From positions 1 to 64,000 of the forward strand of contig JAWLCA010000016.1 in NCBI GenBank assembly GCA_041687395.1: 64,000 bases of DNA, read 5' to 3'. Origin of the DNA: JAWLCA01 sp041687395. Lineage in GTDB: Bacteria > Pseudomonadota > Alphaproteobacteria > Rhodobacterales > Rhodobacteraceae. Below, piece after piece: positions 8,887 to 17,570 of the stretch. Below the pieces are notes generated by a model. It ran no database searches. It saw only the letters and a list, made by a program, of their open reading frames with translations, and had not been told where the DNA came from. The number at the start of each line of letters is the position of its first letter. Position 1 is the stretch's first letter. A program made the position numbers and the translations under genes.

Positions 8887-11184
8887 ATGATGAGCAGTTT
8901 CGGAACGGGCCAGACACTTTCACGGATCGAGGATCTGCGACTGCTCACGGGGCAGGGGCGCTATGTCGATGACATCGCACCCCCTGATGCCTTGCACGCG
9001 GTGTTCCTGCGCGCGCCGATGGCCCACGCCAAGATCATCGATCTCGACGTGGCGGCGGCGCGCGAAATGCCCGGCGTGCATCTGGTCCTGACGCTGGAGG
9101 ATCTGCGCGCGGCGGGGCTGCGGGTGGACATGGAAGGCAAGGTCTTGCGCAACGCCGACGGCAGCGACGCCGCTGCGCCCGAGCGCCCGCTGCTGGCCGA
9201 TGGCCGCGTGCGGTTCGTGGGCGAGGCGGTGGCTGTGGTGGTGGCCGAGACGCTGGATCAGGCCCGCGACGCTGCCGAGGTGATCCTTGTCGATTACGAC
9301 GACCTGCCGGTCAAGGTTGATCTGGCCCCCGGCGGGGCCGAGGTCCATGCCGAGGCGCCCGACAATATAGCCTATGACTGGCAACTGGGCGATGCCGCGG
9401 CAACCGAGGCGGCCTTTGCCCGGGCGGCCCATGTGGTTCGACTGCGGGCCGAGGACAACCGGATCATCGTGAATTCCATGGAGCCGCGCGGCGCCTATGC
9501 GGAATGGGCCGACGACAGGCTGCACGTCTGCGCCAGCGGGCAGGGGGTGTGGGATCTGAAGGACGAACTGGTCCGCGCTTTCGGGTTCCCCGAGGACCGG
9601 ATCCGCGTCACCAACCCTGATGTGGGCGGCGGATTCGGCATGAAGGGGATGACCTACCCCGAGTATTTCGTCATCGCCGAGGCCGCGCGGCAGCTTGGCC
9701 GCCCGGTGCGCTGGATGTCGGAGCGGACTGAAGCAATGCTGACCGACAACGCCGGCCGCGATCTGGTGACGGAAAGCGAACTGGCCTTTGATGAGTCCCT
9801 GAAGATCACCGGCTACCGCGTCAACATCCTGTCAAACCTCGGCGCCTACAATTCCGGGTTCGGGCAGGCGATCCAGTCGCAGCTTTTCGCCAAGGTGCTG
9901 ACCGGGGCCTATGACATCGGAACGGTGCACATGCGCGCACGCGGGGTCTATACCAACACCACTCAGGTTGACGCCTATCGCGGCGCCGGCCGGCCCGAGG
10001 CGATCTTTGCGCTGGAACGCACGATGGACCAGGCCGCTCGCGATCTGGGCGTGAACCCGGTGGAGCTGCGGCTGCGCAATTTCATCCGCACCTTCCCCTA
10101 TCGGACGGCCAGCGGCGAAAACTATGACGTGGGCGACTTCCCCCGCGTTCTGGGCCGCGCGAGGGATGAGGCCGATATGGCTGGCTTCGCCAAACGGCGG
10201 GCGGCGTCTGGAGCGAAGGGTCGGCTGCGGGGGCTCGGCCTTGCCTACTATATTGAATCGATCCTCGGCGCCCCGGATGAAGGCGCGGCAATGGAGTTCC
10301 ACGACGACAGCACGGTGTCGATGTTCGTCGGCACCCAGTCGAACGGGCAGGGGCACGAGACCGTCTTTGCCGCCTTCCTGTCGGCGCGCACCGGTATCCC
10401 CATCGACGCGATCCGGGTGGTGCAGGGCGACAGCGACCGCATCAAGCAGGGTGGCGGTACCGGCGGTTCGCGCTCGGTTACCGTGCAGTCCACGGCGACG
10501 ATTGCCATGATCGATGTGATGGTCGCGGCCTTCGCGCCGTTTCTCGCCGACGAACTGGGCGTGCCTGAGGATGCCATCGTCTTTGACGACGGGGCGTTCC
10601 GAGCCGAAGGATCGAACCGGACGCTGACGCTGGTCGAAGCGGCGGAGGCGGCCCGCGCGGCGGGGCGCACCGATCTGCTGCGGCACGAGACACGGGCGCG
10701 GTTGCCCGGCCGGTCCTACCCCAATGGCGCCCACATCTGCGAGGTGGAGGTGGATCCCGAAACGGGGCACGTCCGGCTGGAGCGCTACACTGTGGTGGAT
10801 GATTTCGGCGTGCTCATGCATCCCCGGCTGGCCGAGGGACAGGTGCACGGGGGCGTGGCGCAGGGAATGGGTCAGGCGATGATGGAGCGTGTGGTGCATG
10901 ACGACACGGGCCAGCTGCTCACGGCGACGTTCATGGACTATGCGATGCCCAGAGCCGATGATCTGCCCATGTTCCGTTTCTTGCATGAGGGTGTTCCCTC
11001 GACCGCCAATCCCATCGGCATGAAGGGCTGCGGCGAGGCCGGCACAGTTGGTGCGCTGGCCGCCATTTCCAACGCGGTGCAGGACGCGCTGTGGGATCGC
11101 GGCGTGGCCCATGTGGACATGCCCTTCACGCCGCAGCGGGTCTGGGGCTGGTTGCAGGAAAGCGGGGGGAATGCGGCTTCGTGA
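8887..11184 (+). CDS. Xanthine dehydrogenase family large subunit, CoxL form II type
   Basis: 765 residues of the molybdopterin-cytosine-dinucleotide hydroxylase large-subunit family. The substrate loop is AYRGAGR near residue 363, the form II type, instead of AYRCSFR of true aerobic CO dehydrogenases, so CO oxidation should not be assumed. Also visible are VGGGFGMKG near residue 245, the Mo-cofactor segments GQGHETV and GGTGGSRSV, and GCGEAGTVGA with the catalytic Glu near residue 716. The family normally works with a 2Fe-2S small subunit and an FAD medium subunit; neither is encoded anywhere in this window. It overlaps the next gene by 14 bp. The substrate is unknown. Confidence 0.88.
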   Translation: MMSSFGTGQTLSRIEDLRLLTGQGRYVDDIAPPDALHAVFLRAPMAHAKIIDLDVAAAREMPGVHLVLTLEDLRAAGLRVDMEGKVLRNADGSDAAAPERPLLADGRVRFVGEAVAVVVAETLDQARDAAEVILVDYDDLPVKVDLAPGGAEVHAEAPDNIAYDWQLGDAAATEAAFARAAHVVRLRAEDNRIIVNSMEPRGAYAEWADDRLHVCASGQGVWDLKDELVRAFGFPEDRIRVTNPDVGGGFGMKGMTYPEYFVIAEAARQLGRPVRWMSERTEAMLTDNAGRDLVTESELAFDESLKITGYRVNILSNLGAYNSGFGQAIQSQLFAKVLTGAYDIGTVHMRARGVYTNTTQVDAYRGAGRPEAIFALERTMDQAARDLGVNPVELRLRNFIRTFPYRTASGENYDVGDFPRVLGRARDEADMAGFAKRRAASGAKGRLRGLGLAYYIESILGAPDEGAAMEFHDDSTVSMFVGTQSNGQGHETVFAAFLSARTGIPIDAIRVVQGDSDRIKQGGGTGGSRSVTVQSTATIAMIDVMVAAFAPFLADELGVPEDAIVFDDGAFRAEGSNRTLTLVEAAEAARAAGRTDLLRHETRARLPGRSYPNGAHICEVEVDPETGHVRLERYTVVDDFGVLMHPRLAEGQVHGGVAQGMGQAMMERVVHDDTGQLLTATFMDYAMPRADDLPMFRFLHEGVPSTANPIGMKGCGEAGTVGALAAISNAVQDALWDRGVAHVDMPFTPQRVWGWLQESGGNAAS

Positions 11185-12271
11185 ACGGGCCACCCGCTGG
11201 CTGATCCGGCACCTGATCCCGCGCCGGGCCGGGCTGCATACGCCGGAACCGGTCCGCGAGGGAACATCCGGCCGGCCGCGTCGCCAGTCCGTCGCCCATG
11301 TCGTCATTCTTGACGGCACCATGTCCTCGCTGGCCGAGGGGATGGAGACGAACGCCGGACGCACCTACAAACTGCTCTGCGAGATGCCGGCACGAGAGCG
11401 CGGCTCGATCTTCTATGAGGCCGGCATCCAATGGCAGAACTGGCGGCAGACGACGGACGTTCTGCAGGGGCGCGGGCTGAACCGCCAGATCCGACGCGCC
11501 TATGGTTTTCTGGCCAGCCGTTATCGGCCGGGCGACCGGATCTACCTGTTCGGATATTCGCGGGGCGCCTATGCGGTGCGGTCGCTTGCCGGCGTGATCG
11601 ACCAGGTCGGATTGTTGCGCGCCGAGGACGCGACCGTGCGCAACATCCGTCAGGTTTATCGCCACTACCAGATGCAACCGGGAAGCGAGGCGTCGCGCGC
11701 CTTTGCTGACGCCCATTGCCATCAGGGCGTCGCGATCGAGATGGTGGGCGTCTGGGATACGGTGAAGGCGCTGGGCCTGCGACTGCCGATCATCTGGAAG
11801 CTGACCGAGCCGAGCCACGCCTTTCACAACCACGAACTGGGACACACGATCCGCCACGGCTATCAGGCGCTGGCGCTGCACGAGACGCGCGAAGCCTTTG
11901 CCCCGGTGATGTGGTCGACCCCGCCCGATGACTGGCAGGGCCATGTCGAACAGGTCTGGTTTCGTGGGGCGCACGGCGACGTGGGCGGGCAACTTCTTGG
12001 GTTCGAGGCGGCGCGGCCGTTGGCGAATATCCCCTTGGTCTGGATGCTGGAGCGTGCCGAAGGCTGCGGCCTGACCCTGCCCGAGGGGTGGCGCGCGCGC
12101 TTTCCCTGCGACGCGACCGCGCCGATGCTGGGTTGCTGGCGGAGTTGGGCCAGGGCCTTCCTGATCCGCCGCAAGCGGATGGTGGGGCGCGACCTGACCG
12201 AACGCATCCATCCCACGGCGCGCGAGGATGCGCCCGCGGTGCCGAGCGAAGCCGCCGTCACCCCGCCATGA
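11171..12271 (+). CDS. DUF2235 domain alpha/beta hydrolase
   Basis: About 366 residues. The DUF2235 pattern is clear: VVILDGTMSS near the start, IYLFGYSRGAYAVRSLAGVI with the G-x-S-x-G nucleophile elbow near residue 130, VGVWDTVKALG, and a late RGAHGDVGG that supplies the catalytic His. Relatives include fungal and bacterial lipases and Tle1-type phospholipase effectors. No secretion-system genes or signal peptide are present, so an effector role is not supported here. The start ATG at 11171 follows AGCGGGGGGA and overlaps the molybdoenzyme gene by 14 bp, suggesting cotranscription. The 3' end overlaps the convergent thioesterase by 14 bp. Confidence 0.8.
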   Translation: MRLRERATRWLIRHLIPRRAGLHTPEPVREGTSGRPRRQSVAHVVILDGTMSSLAEGMETNAGRTYKLLCEMPARERGSIFYEAGIQWQNWRQTTDVLQGRGLNRQIRRAYGFLASRYRPGDRIYLFGYSRGAYAVRSLAGVIDQVGLLRAEDATVRNIRQVYRHYQMQPGSEASRAFADAHCHQGVAIEMVGVWDTVKALGLRLPIIWKLTEPSHAFHNHELGHTIRHGYQALALHETREAFAPVMWSTPPDDWQGHVEQVWFRGAHGDVGGQLLGFEAARPLANIPLVWMLERAEGCGLTLPEGWRARFPCDATAPMLGCWRSWARAFLIRRKRMVGRDLTERIHPTAREDAPAVPSEAAVTPP

Positions 12272-12740
12272 TCAGGCAGGTGGTCGATCCGGTGGCGTAG
12301 AGCGTCCCGTCGTCCACACCCCGGATCTCGCCCTCGGCCACGGCGGTGGTCCGCCCGGCGTGACGCACGGTGGCTGCCGCCTCGATCTCGGTCCCCAACG
12401 GGATCGCGCGGGTCAGATTCACCTTGTATTCCAAGGTGGTATACCAGCGACCGCGCGGAACCCGGGTCATCACCGCACAGCCAAGCGCACTGTCCAGAAG
12501 GGTACCGTACCAGCCGCCGTGAACCGCGCCGAAGGGGTTGGTGTGGCCGAAGTCCGGCGTGCCGCGAAAGACCACGTGGCTCGCGCCCACGCTGTGCAGG
12601 CGATAGTTCAGTGGCCCCGAGATGGTGGGATGCGGCACGCGCCCTGCGAGCATCGCTTGCATGAACTCCAGCCCCGACATCGCCAGAAGCTGATCACGGG
12701 ACAGCAGATCCCCCGGTTCCCGTGCAATGTGATGATGCAT
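12258..12740 (-). CDS. PaaI-family hotdog thioesterase
   Basis: 160 residues with a single hotdog fold. The PaaI/YdiI-like signature is PFGAVHGGWYGTLLDSALGC, where the helix-capping HGG and the downstream Asp are the catalytic region. The strand TTLEYKVNLTRAI and the end ATGSTTCLIM complete the fold. Such enzymes hydrolyse aryl- or acyl-CoA thioesters in the cytoplasm. The natural substrate is not evident, and the convergent neighbour gives no hint. Confidence 0.85.
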   Translation of the reverse strand: MHHHIAREPGDLLSRDQLLAMSGLEFMQAMLAGRVPHPTISGPLNYRLHSVGASHVVFRGTPDFGHTNPFGAVHGGWYGTLLDSALGCAVMTRVPRGRWYTTLEYKVNLTRAIPLGTEIEAAATVRHAGRTTAVAEGEIRGVDDGTLYATGSTTCLIMAG

Positions 12741-12792
12741 GTCTACCCCCGCATTCGCGCAGGCTAGACCGGGTCTGAACGACGCGGAAGCC

Positions 12793-13659
12793 TCAGGCGA
12801 CCTTTTGCAGGCTCACGTCAGGCGTGATCCCCAGCGCGAAGCAGACGTCGCGGGTCAGTTGCGGCCGGTTGAGCGTGTAGAAGTGCAGATGCTCCACGCC
12901 TTCCGAGATCAGCGTATCGCACAACTCGGTGCAGATCGCGGTCGCCAGCAGATCCTCGCGCCCGTCGCGTTTGGCGGTGGTGAAGGCGTCGTCCAGCCAC
13001 TGCGGGATTGCAGCGCCGCACCGGGTCGCAAATTTCTTCACGCCGTCCCAGTTCTCGATCGGCAGGATTCCCGGCAGGATTGGCGCGTCGATTCCGGCCG
13101 CCGCGCAGGCATCGCGGAAGCGCAGGAAGGTGTCGGGGTCGAAAAAGAATTGCGTGATCGCGGAATGGGCGCCGGCGTCGCACTTGCGCTTCAGGAACGC
13201 GATGTCGGCACCCGGCGCTGCAGCCTCGGGGTGTGGATCGGGGTAGGCGCCGACGCGCAGGGTGAAGCGGCCGGTGGCCGCCAGCGCCTCGATCAGTTCG
13301 ATGGAATCGGTGAACCCCTCGGGATGCGGGGTGAAGCGCGTCGCGCCCTTGGGGGCGTCGCCGCGCAGGGCCACGATCTCGGTCACGCCGGCGTCGGCAT
13401 AGCTGTTCGCGATTTCCAGAGTTTCCGCACGCGTTGCATCGACGCAAGTCAGGTGCGCGGCGACGTTCAGCCCGTAGTGGCTGCCGATCGTCGTCACCGC
13501 CTCATGCGTCAGTTGCCGGGTGGTGCCGCCGGCGCCGTAGGTGACCGACACGAAGGACGGCTTCAGTGGTGCCAGAACCTGCACCGTCTCCCACAGGCGA
13601 AAGCTCGCCTCGAGCGATTTCGGCGGGAAGAATTCGAACGAGACGGAGGGATTCGACAT
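12793..13659 (-). CDS. metF: Methylenetetrahydrofolate reductase
   Basis: 288 residues of the MetF TIM-barrel flavoprotein, which reduces 5,10-methylene-THF to 5-methyl-THF for methionine synthesis. The start is SFEFFPPKS with the conserved Glu, followed by VSVTYGAGGTT. IVALRGDAPKG contains the flavin- and folate-contacting Asp, and the NADH site follows in the second half (ITQFFFDPDTFLRF). I prefer the ATG at 13659 (MSNPSVSFEFFPPK), which follows an AGGTG motif, over the frame's earlier ATG. It is divergent from metR, whose product is expected to activate it. Confidence 0.95.
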   Translation of the reverse strand: MSNPSVSFEFFPPKSLEASFRLWETVQVLAPLKPSFVSVTYGAGGTTRQLTHEAVTTIGSHYGLNVAAHLTCVDATRAETLEIANSYADAGVTEIVALRGDAPKGATRFTPHPEGFTDSIELIEALAATGRFTLRVGAYPDPHPEAAAPGADIAFLKRKCDAGAHSAITQFFFDPDTFLRFRDACAAAGIDAPILPGILPIENWDGVKKFATRCGAAIPQWLDDAFTTAKRDGREDLLATAICTELCDTLISEGVEHLHFYTLNRPQLTRDVCFALGITPDVSLQKVA

Positions 13660-13703
13660 GGGGCACCTGCTGTTGATGGTGCTTTTTCGCATTGCAGGCG
13701 ATG

Positions 13704-13716
13704 TGAGGCAAATTCA
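13704..13716. promoter_or_regulatory. Putative MetR operator in the metF-metR intergenic region
   Basis: TGAGGCAAATTCA matches the TGAA-N5-TTCA MetR box with one mismatch. It sits in the 91-bp gap, 45 bp upstream of the metF start. A second dyad, CCTCA-N9-TGAGG, lies right beside it on the metR side. Confidence 0.5.
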
Positions 13717-13750
13717 TAATCCTCAAGATCAATATGAGGCGGACACTGGG

Positions 13751-14653
13751 ATGCATCTGGAATTTCGCCATCTGCGGACAATCCGCGCGATCCACGAGGC
13801 CGGGGGGCTGGCCCGTGCGGCCGACCAGTTGAACATGACCCAATCGGCGCTGAGCCATCAGGTGAAGGGGCTGGAGGATCAGGCGGGCGTGGAGCTTTTC
13901 GTCAGGCGGTCCAAGCCCTTGCGGCTGTCAGCGGCGGGGGTGCGTCTGCTGAGGCTGGCCGAGCGAATCCTGCCCGAGATCGAGGCGGTGGAGGAGGAGT
14001 TCCGCGCGCTGACGCTGGGCAAGACCGGCCGATTGCACATTGCCATCGAATGCCACGCCTGTTTCGACTGGCTGTTCCCGGTGCTGGAGCAGTTTCGGCA
14101 TGCGTGGCCCGACGTGGATGTGGATATCCGGCCCGGACTGGCGTTCAGCGCGCTGCCCGCCCTGCTGCGCGAGGAGATCGATCTCGTGATCTCGTCCGAC
14201 CCCGAGGATCTGCCTGGCGTGACCTTCAATCCGCTATTCGACTATGAACCGAAGCTGGTCGCGGCAGCGTCCAACCCATTGGCGCAGAAAGATGAAATAA
14301 CGGCCGAGGATCTGCGCGACCAGATGCTGATCACCTATCCGGTGGAGCGGTCGCGGCTGGATGTGTTCACCGAACTGCTGGGACCCGCGCGGGTGGAGCC
14401 GCGGGGCGTGCGGCAGGCGGAACTGACGGCCGTGATCCTGATGCTGGTGGCGTCCGACCGGGGCGTGGCGGTGCTGCCCGATTGGGTGCTGCGCGAGGTG
14501 CGCTATCATTCTGATTACGTTACAAAACCGCTGGCCGGGCGGCCGGTGAAGCGGCTGTACGCGGCGACGCGGGACGATGACGCGGGCCAGCCCTTCGTCG
14601 CGCATTTTCTGCGCTTGGGCCGCACGATTCCGGTGAAACTGCAGCGCGACTAG
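13751..14653 (+). CDS. metR: LysR-family activator of methionine genes (MetR)
   Basis: 300 residues. The N-terminal LysR helix-turn-helix is HLRTIRAIHEAGGLARAADQ, followed by LNMTQSALSHQVKGLE. The effector domain begins near residue 90 (GRLHIAIECHACFDWLFPVL); this ECH-C/WLFP segment is typical of MetR, which senses homocysteine. The divergent position against metF supports the assignment. The ATG at 13751 starts at the conserved HTH; the longer upstream frame overlaps metF and is not credible. Confidence 0.9.
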   Translation: MHLEFRHLRTIRAIHEAGGLARAADQLNMTQSALSHQVKGLEDQAGVELFVRRSKPLRLSAAGVRLLRLAERILPEIEAVEEEFRALTLGKTGRLHIAIECHACFDWLFPVLEQFRHAWPDVDVDIRPGLAFSALPALLREEIDLVISSDPEDLPGVTFNPLFDYEPKLVAAASNPLAQKDEITAEDLRDQMLITYPVERSRLDVFTELLGPARVEPRGVRQAELTAVILMLVASDRGVAVLPDWVLREVRYHSDYVTKPLAGRPVKRLYAATRDDDAGQPFVAHFLRLGRTIPVKLQRD

Positions 14654-14827
14654 GCGTGTGCATCCACGTATGATTCACGTGCATCCGGTGTACATATCAC
14701 GGGCACACGTTGCGCGGTGGCGGCGGCCATGCGCAACACCCCGCCTGTCACGGGGTTGTGAGCCGGGCCGCGCCCGACCGGCCCGCGTTCCGGGCTAACC
14801 TGTGACCCGCAAGAATGGGAGGCACGG

Positions 14828-15733
14828 ATGACCGAGATGCAGACACCCCGGCGGCGGCTGACGGCAAAGGACTTCAGCCCCGAGCTGATCCAGCTTTACG
14901 ACTTCTATGCCCACGGCCAGATCACCAAGCGGCAGTTCCTGGACGGGGCGGCGAAATACGCCATGGCCGGTCTGACCGCCACGGCGATCCTGGACCTGAT
15001 GAAGCCGAACTATGCCTGGGCGCAGCAGGTGCAGTTCACCGACCCGGAGATCGTGCCGGAATACGTCACCTACCCGTCGCCGAGCGGGCATGGAGAGGTG
15101 CGCGGCTACATGGTCGCACCCGCCACCGAGGGGCCGCATCCGGCCGTCGTGGTGGTGCACGAGAACCGGGGCCTGAACCCCTATATCGAGGACGTGGCGC
15201 GTCGGCTGGCGAAGTCCGGGTTCTTGGCGCTGGCCCCGGATGGGCTGTCGAGTGTCGGGGGCTACCCCGGCAACGACGACGCGGGCCGCGAGTTGCAGGC
15301 GCAGGTGGACCCGGAAAAGCTGATGAACGACTTCTTCTCAGCCTTTGAGTATCTACTGACACACGATGGATCCACGGGCCGCGTCGGTTGCGTCGGCTTC
15401 TGCTACGGCGGGGGCGTGTGCAACGCGATGGCGGTGGCCTATCCGGAACTCGGCGCGTCGGTGCCGTTCTACGGGCGTCAGGCGGATGCGGCGGATGTGC
15501 CGCGGATCGAGGCGCCGCTGATGCTCCACTACGCGGAACTCGATACCCGCATCAACGAGGGCTGGCCCGCGATGCAGGCGGCGCTGGACGAACACGGCAA
15601 GACCTATGAGGTGCATATCTACGAGGGCACCAACCACGGCTTCCACAACGATTCCACCCCGCGCTACGACGAGGCGGCGGCGGAACTGGCGTGGGAGCGG
15701 ACGGTCGGGTTTTTCAACACGCATTTGCGGTAA
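14828..15733 (+). CDS. Dienelactone hydrolase family protein
   Basis: 301 residues. The alpha/beta-hydrolase core has the nucleophile motif GFCYGGG (a Cys, as in dienelactone hydrolases), an acidic residue after LHYAELDTRIN, and the His in TNHGFHND. An N-terminal extension of about 65 residues contains a hydrophobic stretch (YAMAGLTATAILDLM) and AWAQ, which may be an export signal; a twin-arginine-like RRR lies near residue 9. Homologues are often annotated carboxymethylenebutenolidase, but no aromatic-degradation genes surround it. The 174-bp upstream gap shows short GC hairpins and no other gene. Confidence 0.85.
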   Translation: MTEMQTPRRRLTAKDFSPELIQLYDFYAHGQITKRQFLDGAAKYAMAGLTATAILDLMKPNYAWAQQVQFTDPEIVPEYVTYPSPSGHGEVRGYMVAPATEGPHPAVVVVHENRGLNPYIEDVARRLAKSGFLALAPDGLSSVGGYPGNDDAGRELQAQVDPEKLMNDFFSAFEYLLTHDGSTGRVGCVGFCYGGGVCNAMAVAYPELGASVPFYGRQADAADVPRIEAPLMLHYAELDTRINEGWPAMQAALDEHGKTYEVHIYEGTNHGFHNDSTPRYDEAAAELAWERTVGFFNTHLR

Positions 15734-15738
15734 GAGTT

Positions 15739-15789
15739 GACCCTTCGCCCGGGGGACCAGCCCGGGCCGCGCCCGACCCTTCGCCCGGG
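15739..15789. repeat. 15-bp direct repeat GACCCTTCGCCCGGG
   Basis: Two perfect copies, at 15739-15753 and 15775-15789, lie just after the stop codon of the dienelactone hydrolase gene. With the intervening CCCGGG motifs they allow several alternative hairpins. This may be a termination or mRNA-stability region. The rest of the 238-bp gap to the phosphatase gene shows nothing else. Confidence 0.4.
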
Positions 15790-15971
15790 AGGGAGCATTG
15801 CCGCGCGCCAAACGGCATCACTGTCGGAAGTATTCGAGCCACAAATGGCTTATGCCCAAGGTTGCGACGCGCCCACCCAAGGGCCGGGCGCGGTCCTGTG
15901 TCTGACCGCCCCCTTTCCTTCCTCGCCGTCCCCGCCTATAGACCCGCGCTGGAACCGGACCGGAGACACCG

Positions 15972-16757
15972 ATGCAGGGCAGCGCCAACCTCAACCTGAT
16001 GATCAAGGCCGCGCGCAAGGCGGGCCGCAGCCTGGTCAAGGACTTCCGCGAGGTCGAGAACCTGCAGGTGACCGCCAAGGGCGCGGGCGATTTCGTCAGC
16101 CGGGCCGACATTGCGGCGGAAAAGATCATCCGGACCGAGCTGATGGGCGGCCGGCCAACCTATGGCTGGGTGGGCGAGGAATCCGAGCCTTTGGCGGGCG
16201 AGGACCCGACCCGTCGCTGGATCGTCGATCCGCTGGACGGGACGACAAACTTCCTGCACGGGTTGCCGCACTGGGGCATCTCCATCGCGCTGGAACACAA
16301 GGGCGAGATCGTCGCGGGCGTGATCTTCGACCCGGCCAAGGACGAGATCTACTGGGCTGAAAAGGGGCAGGGCGCCTGGTTGAACGACCGCCGGCTGCGG
16401 GTTTCGGGACGCAAGACGATGATCGAATCGATCTTTGCCACCGGCATTCCCTTCGCCAGCAGGCCCACGCTGCCGGCCACGATCCAGGACATCGCCCGCG
16501 TCGCGCCGACCTGCGCCGGCATCCGGCGCTGGGGTGCCGCGGCGCTGGACATGGCCTATGTCGCCGCCGGCCGATACGAGGGGTTCTGGGAGCGCGGGCT
16601 GAATGCCTGGGATATCGCCGCGGGCCTGATCGTGGTGCGTGAGGCCGGAGGCATGGCCAGTTCAATACGTGGAGACCGGAATCCGCTGGAAGTCGGCGAA
16701 GTGATCGCGGCGAATTCCGCGATCTACGACGAATTCGCGGCCACGTTGCGGGGCTGA
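15972..16757 (+). CDS. suhB: Inositol monophosphatase family protein (SuhB-like)
   Basis: 261 residues. The lithium-sensitive, magnesium-dependent phosphatase signatures are both present: GEES followed by WIVDPLDGTTNFLHGLPHWG (metal-binding Asp residues near 85), and the C-terminal WERGLNAWDIAAGLIVVREA. The enzyme dephosphorylates inositol-1-phosphate or related sugar phosphates; SuhB also acts in rRNA antitermination in other bacteria. It stands alone and ends 13 bp before convergent fabI. Confidence 0.9.
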   Translation: MQGSANLNLMIKAARKAGRSLVKDFREVENLQVTAKGAGDFVSRADIAAEKIIRTELMGGRPTYGWVGEESEPLAGEDPTRRWIVDPLDGTTNFLHGLPHWGISIALEHKGEIVAGVIFDPAKDEIYWAEKGQGAWLNDRRLRVSGRKTMIESIFATGIPFASRPTLPATIQDIARVAPTCAGIRRWGAAALDMAYVAAGRYEGFWERGLNAWDIAAGLIVVREAGGMASSIRGDRNPLEVGEVIAANSAIYDEFAATLRG

Positions 16758-16770
16758 CTGCGCTGGCGAG

Positions 16771-17559
16771 TTACAGGTTCTCTGCCTGCCCCATGCCCAG
16801 CACGTGATAGCCGCCGTCGACGCGGACGATTTCCCCAGTCGTGCAGTTTCCATAGTCCGAGGCCAGCCAAACGGCCGTGCCGCCCACCGCCTCCAGCGTG
16901 GCGTTGTGGCGAAGGGGCGCGTTCATCTCGCTGGTCCGGTAGGTCTTGCGCGCGCCGCCGATCGCGGCCCCGGCAAGCGTCTTCATCGGCCCCGGGCTGA
17001 TCGCGTTGACGCGGATGCCGTCGGGGCCGAGATCGTTGGCCAGATACCGCACCGCCGATTCCAGCGCCGCCTTGGCCACCCCCATGACGTTGTAGAACGG
17101 CGTCACGCGGTTCGATCCCTGATAGGTCAGCGTCAGGAGCGTGCCACCATCGGGCATCATCTCGGCCGCGCGGCGGCTGACGTCGATGAAGGAATAGCAC
17201 GAGATATTCAGCGAATTGAGGAAGTTCGCCCGCGTGGTGTTCTTGAACCGCCCCGTGAGTTCCGACTTGTCGGAAAACGCGATGGCGTGGACCAGGAAAT
17301 CGAGCGTCCCCCATTCCGTCTTCAGCTTTTCAAAGCAGGCGTCGAGCGAGGCGTCGTCGGTCACGTCCACATCGACCAGCAGGCTGGAGCCCACCGAGGT
17401 CGCGAGCGGCTCCACCCGCTTGCCAAAGGCCTCTCCCTGATAGCTGAACGCCAACTCGGCACCTTCGGCATGCATCGCCTTGGCGATGCCCCAGGCGATC
17501 GAGCGTTCGTTAGCGACCCCCATGATCAGCCCGCGCTTGCCCCGCATCAGGTCGGCCAT
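16771..17559 (-). CDS. fabI: Enoyl-[acyl-carrier-protein] reductase (NADH)
   Basis: 262 residues of the short-chain dehydrogenase fold, FabI type. The cofactor segment is GLIMGVANERSIAWGIAKAM. The catalytic Tyr and Lys are in PFYNVMGVAKAALE, and SYQGEAFGKRVEPLA matches FabI. It catalyses the last reduction of each fatty-acid elongation cycle. It lies 11 bp after fabB and is the third gene of the fabA-fabB-fabI transcription unit. Confidence 0.95.
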   Translation of the reverse strand: MADLMRGKRGLIMGVANERSIAWGIAKAMHAEGAELAFSYQGEAFGKRVEPLATSVGSSLLVDVDVTDDASLDACFEKLKTEWGTLDFLVHAIAFSDKSELTGRFKNTTRANFLNSLNISCYSFIDVSRRAAEMMPDGGTLLTLTYQGSNRVTPFYNVMGVAKAALESAVRYLANDLGPDGIRVNAISPGPMKTLAGAAIGGARKTYRTSEMNAPLRHNATLEAVGGTAVWLASDYGNCTTGEIVRVDGGYHVLGMGQAENL

Positions 17560-17570
17560 GGCGTTCGTTC

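Noticed and set aside
8887..11184. Reading the CoxL-type protein as an aerobic carbon monoxide dehydrogenase
   Set aside because: The active-site loop is AYRGAGR, not AYRCSFR, and the partner subunits are missing.
11171..12271. DUF2235 protein as a type VI secretion effector
   Set aside because: No vgrG, hcp, adaptor or immunity-like gene is adjacent; only the fold supports it.
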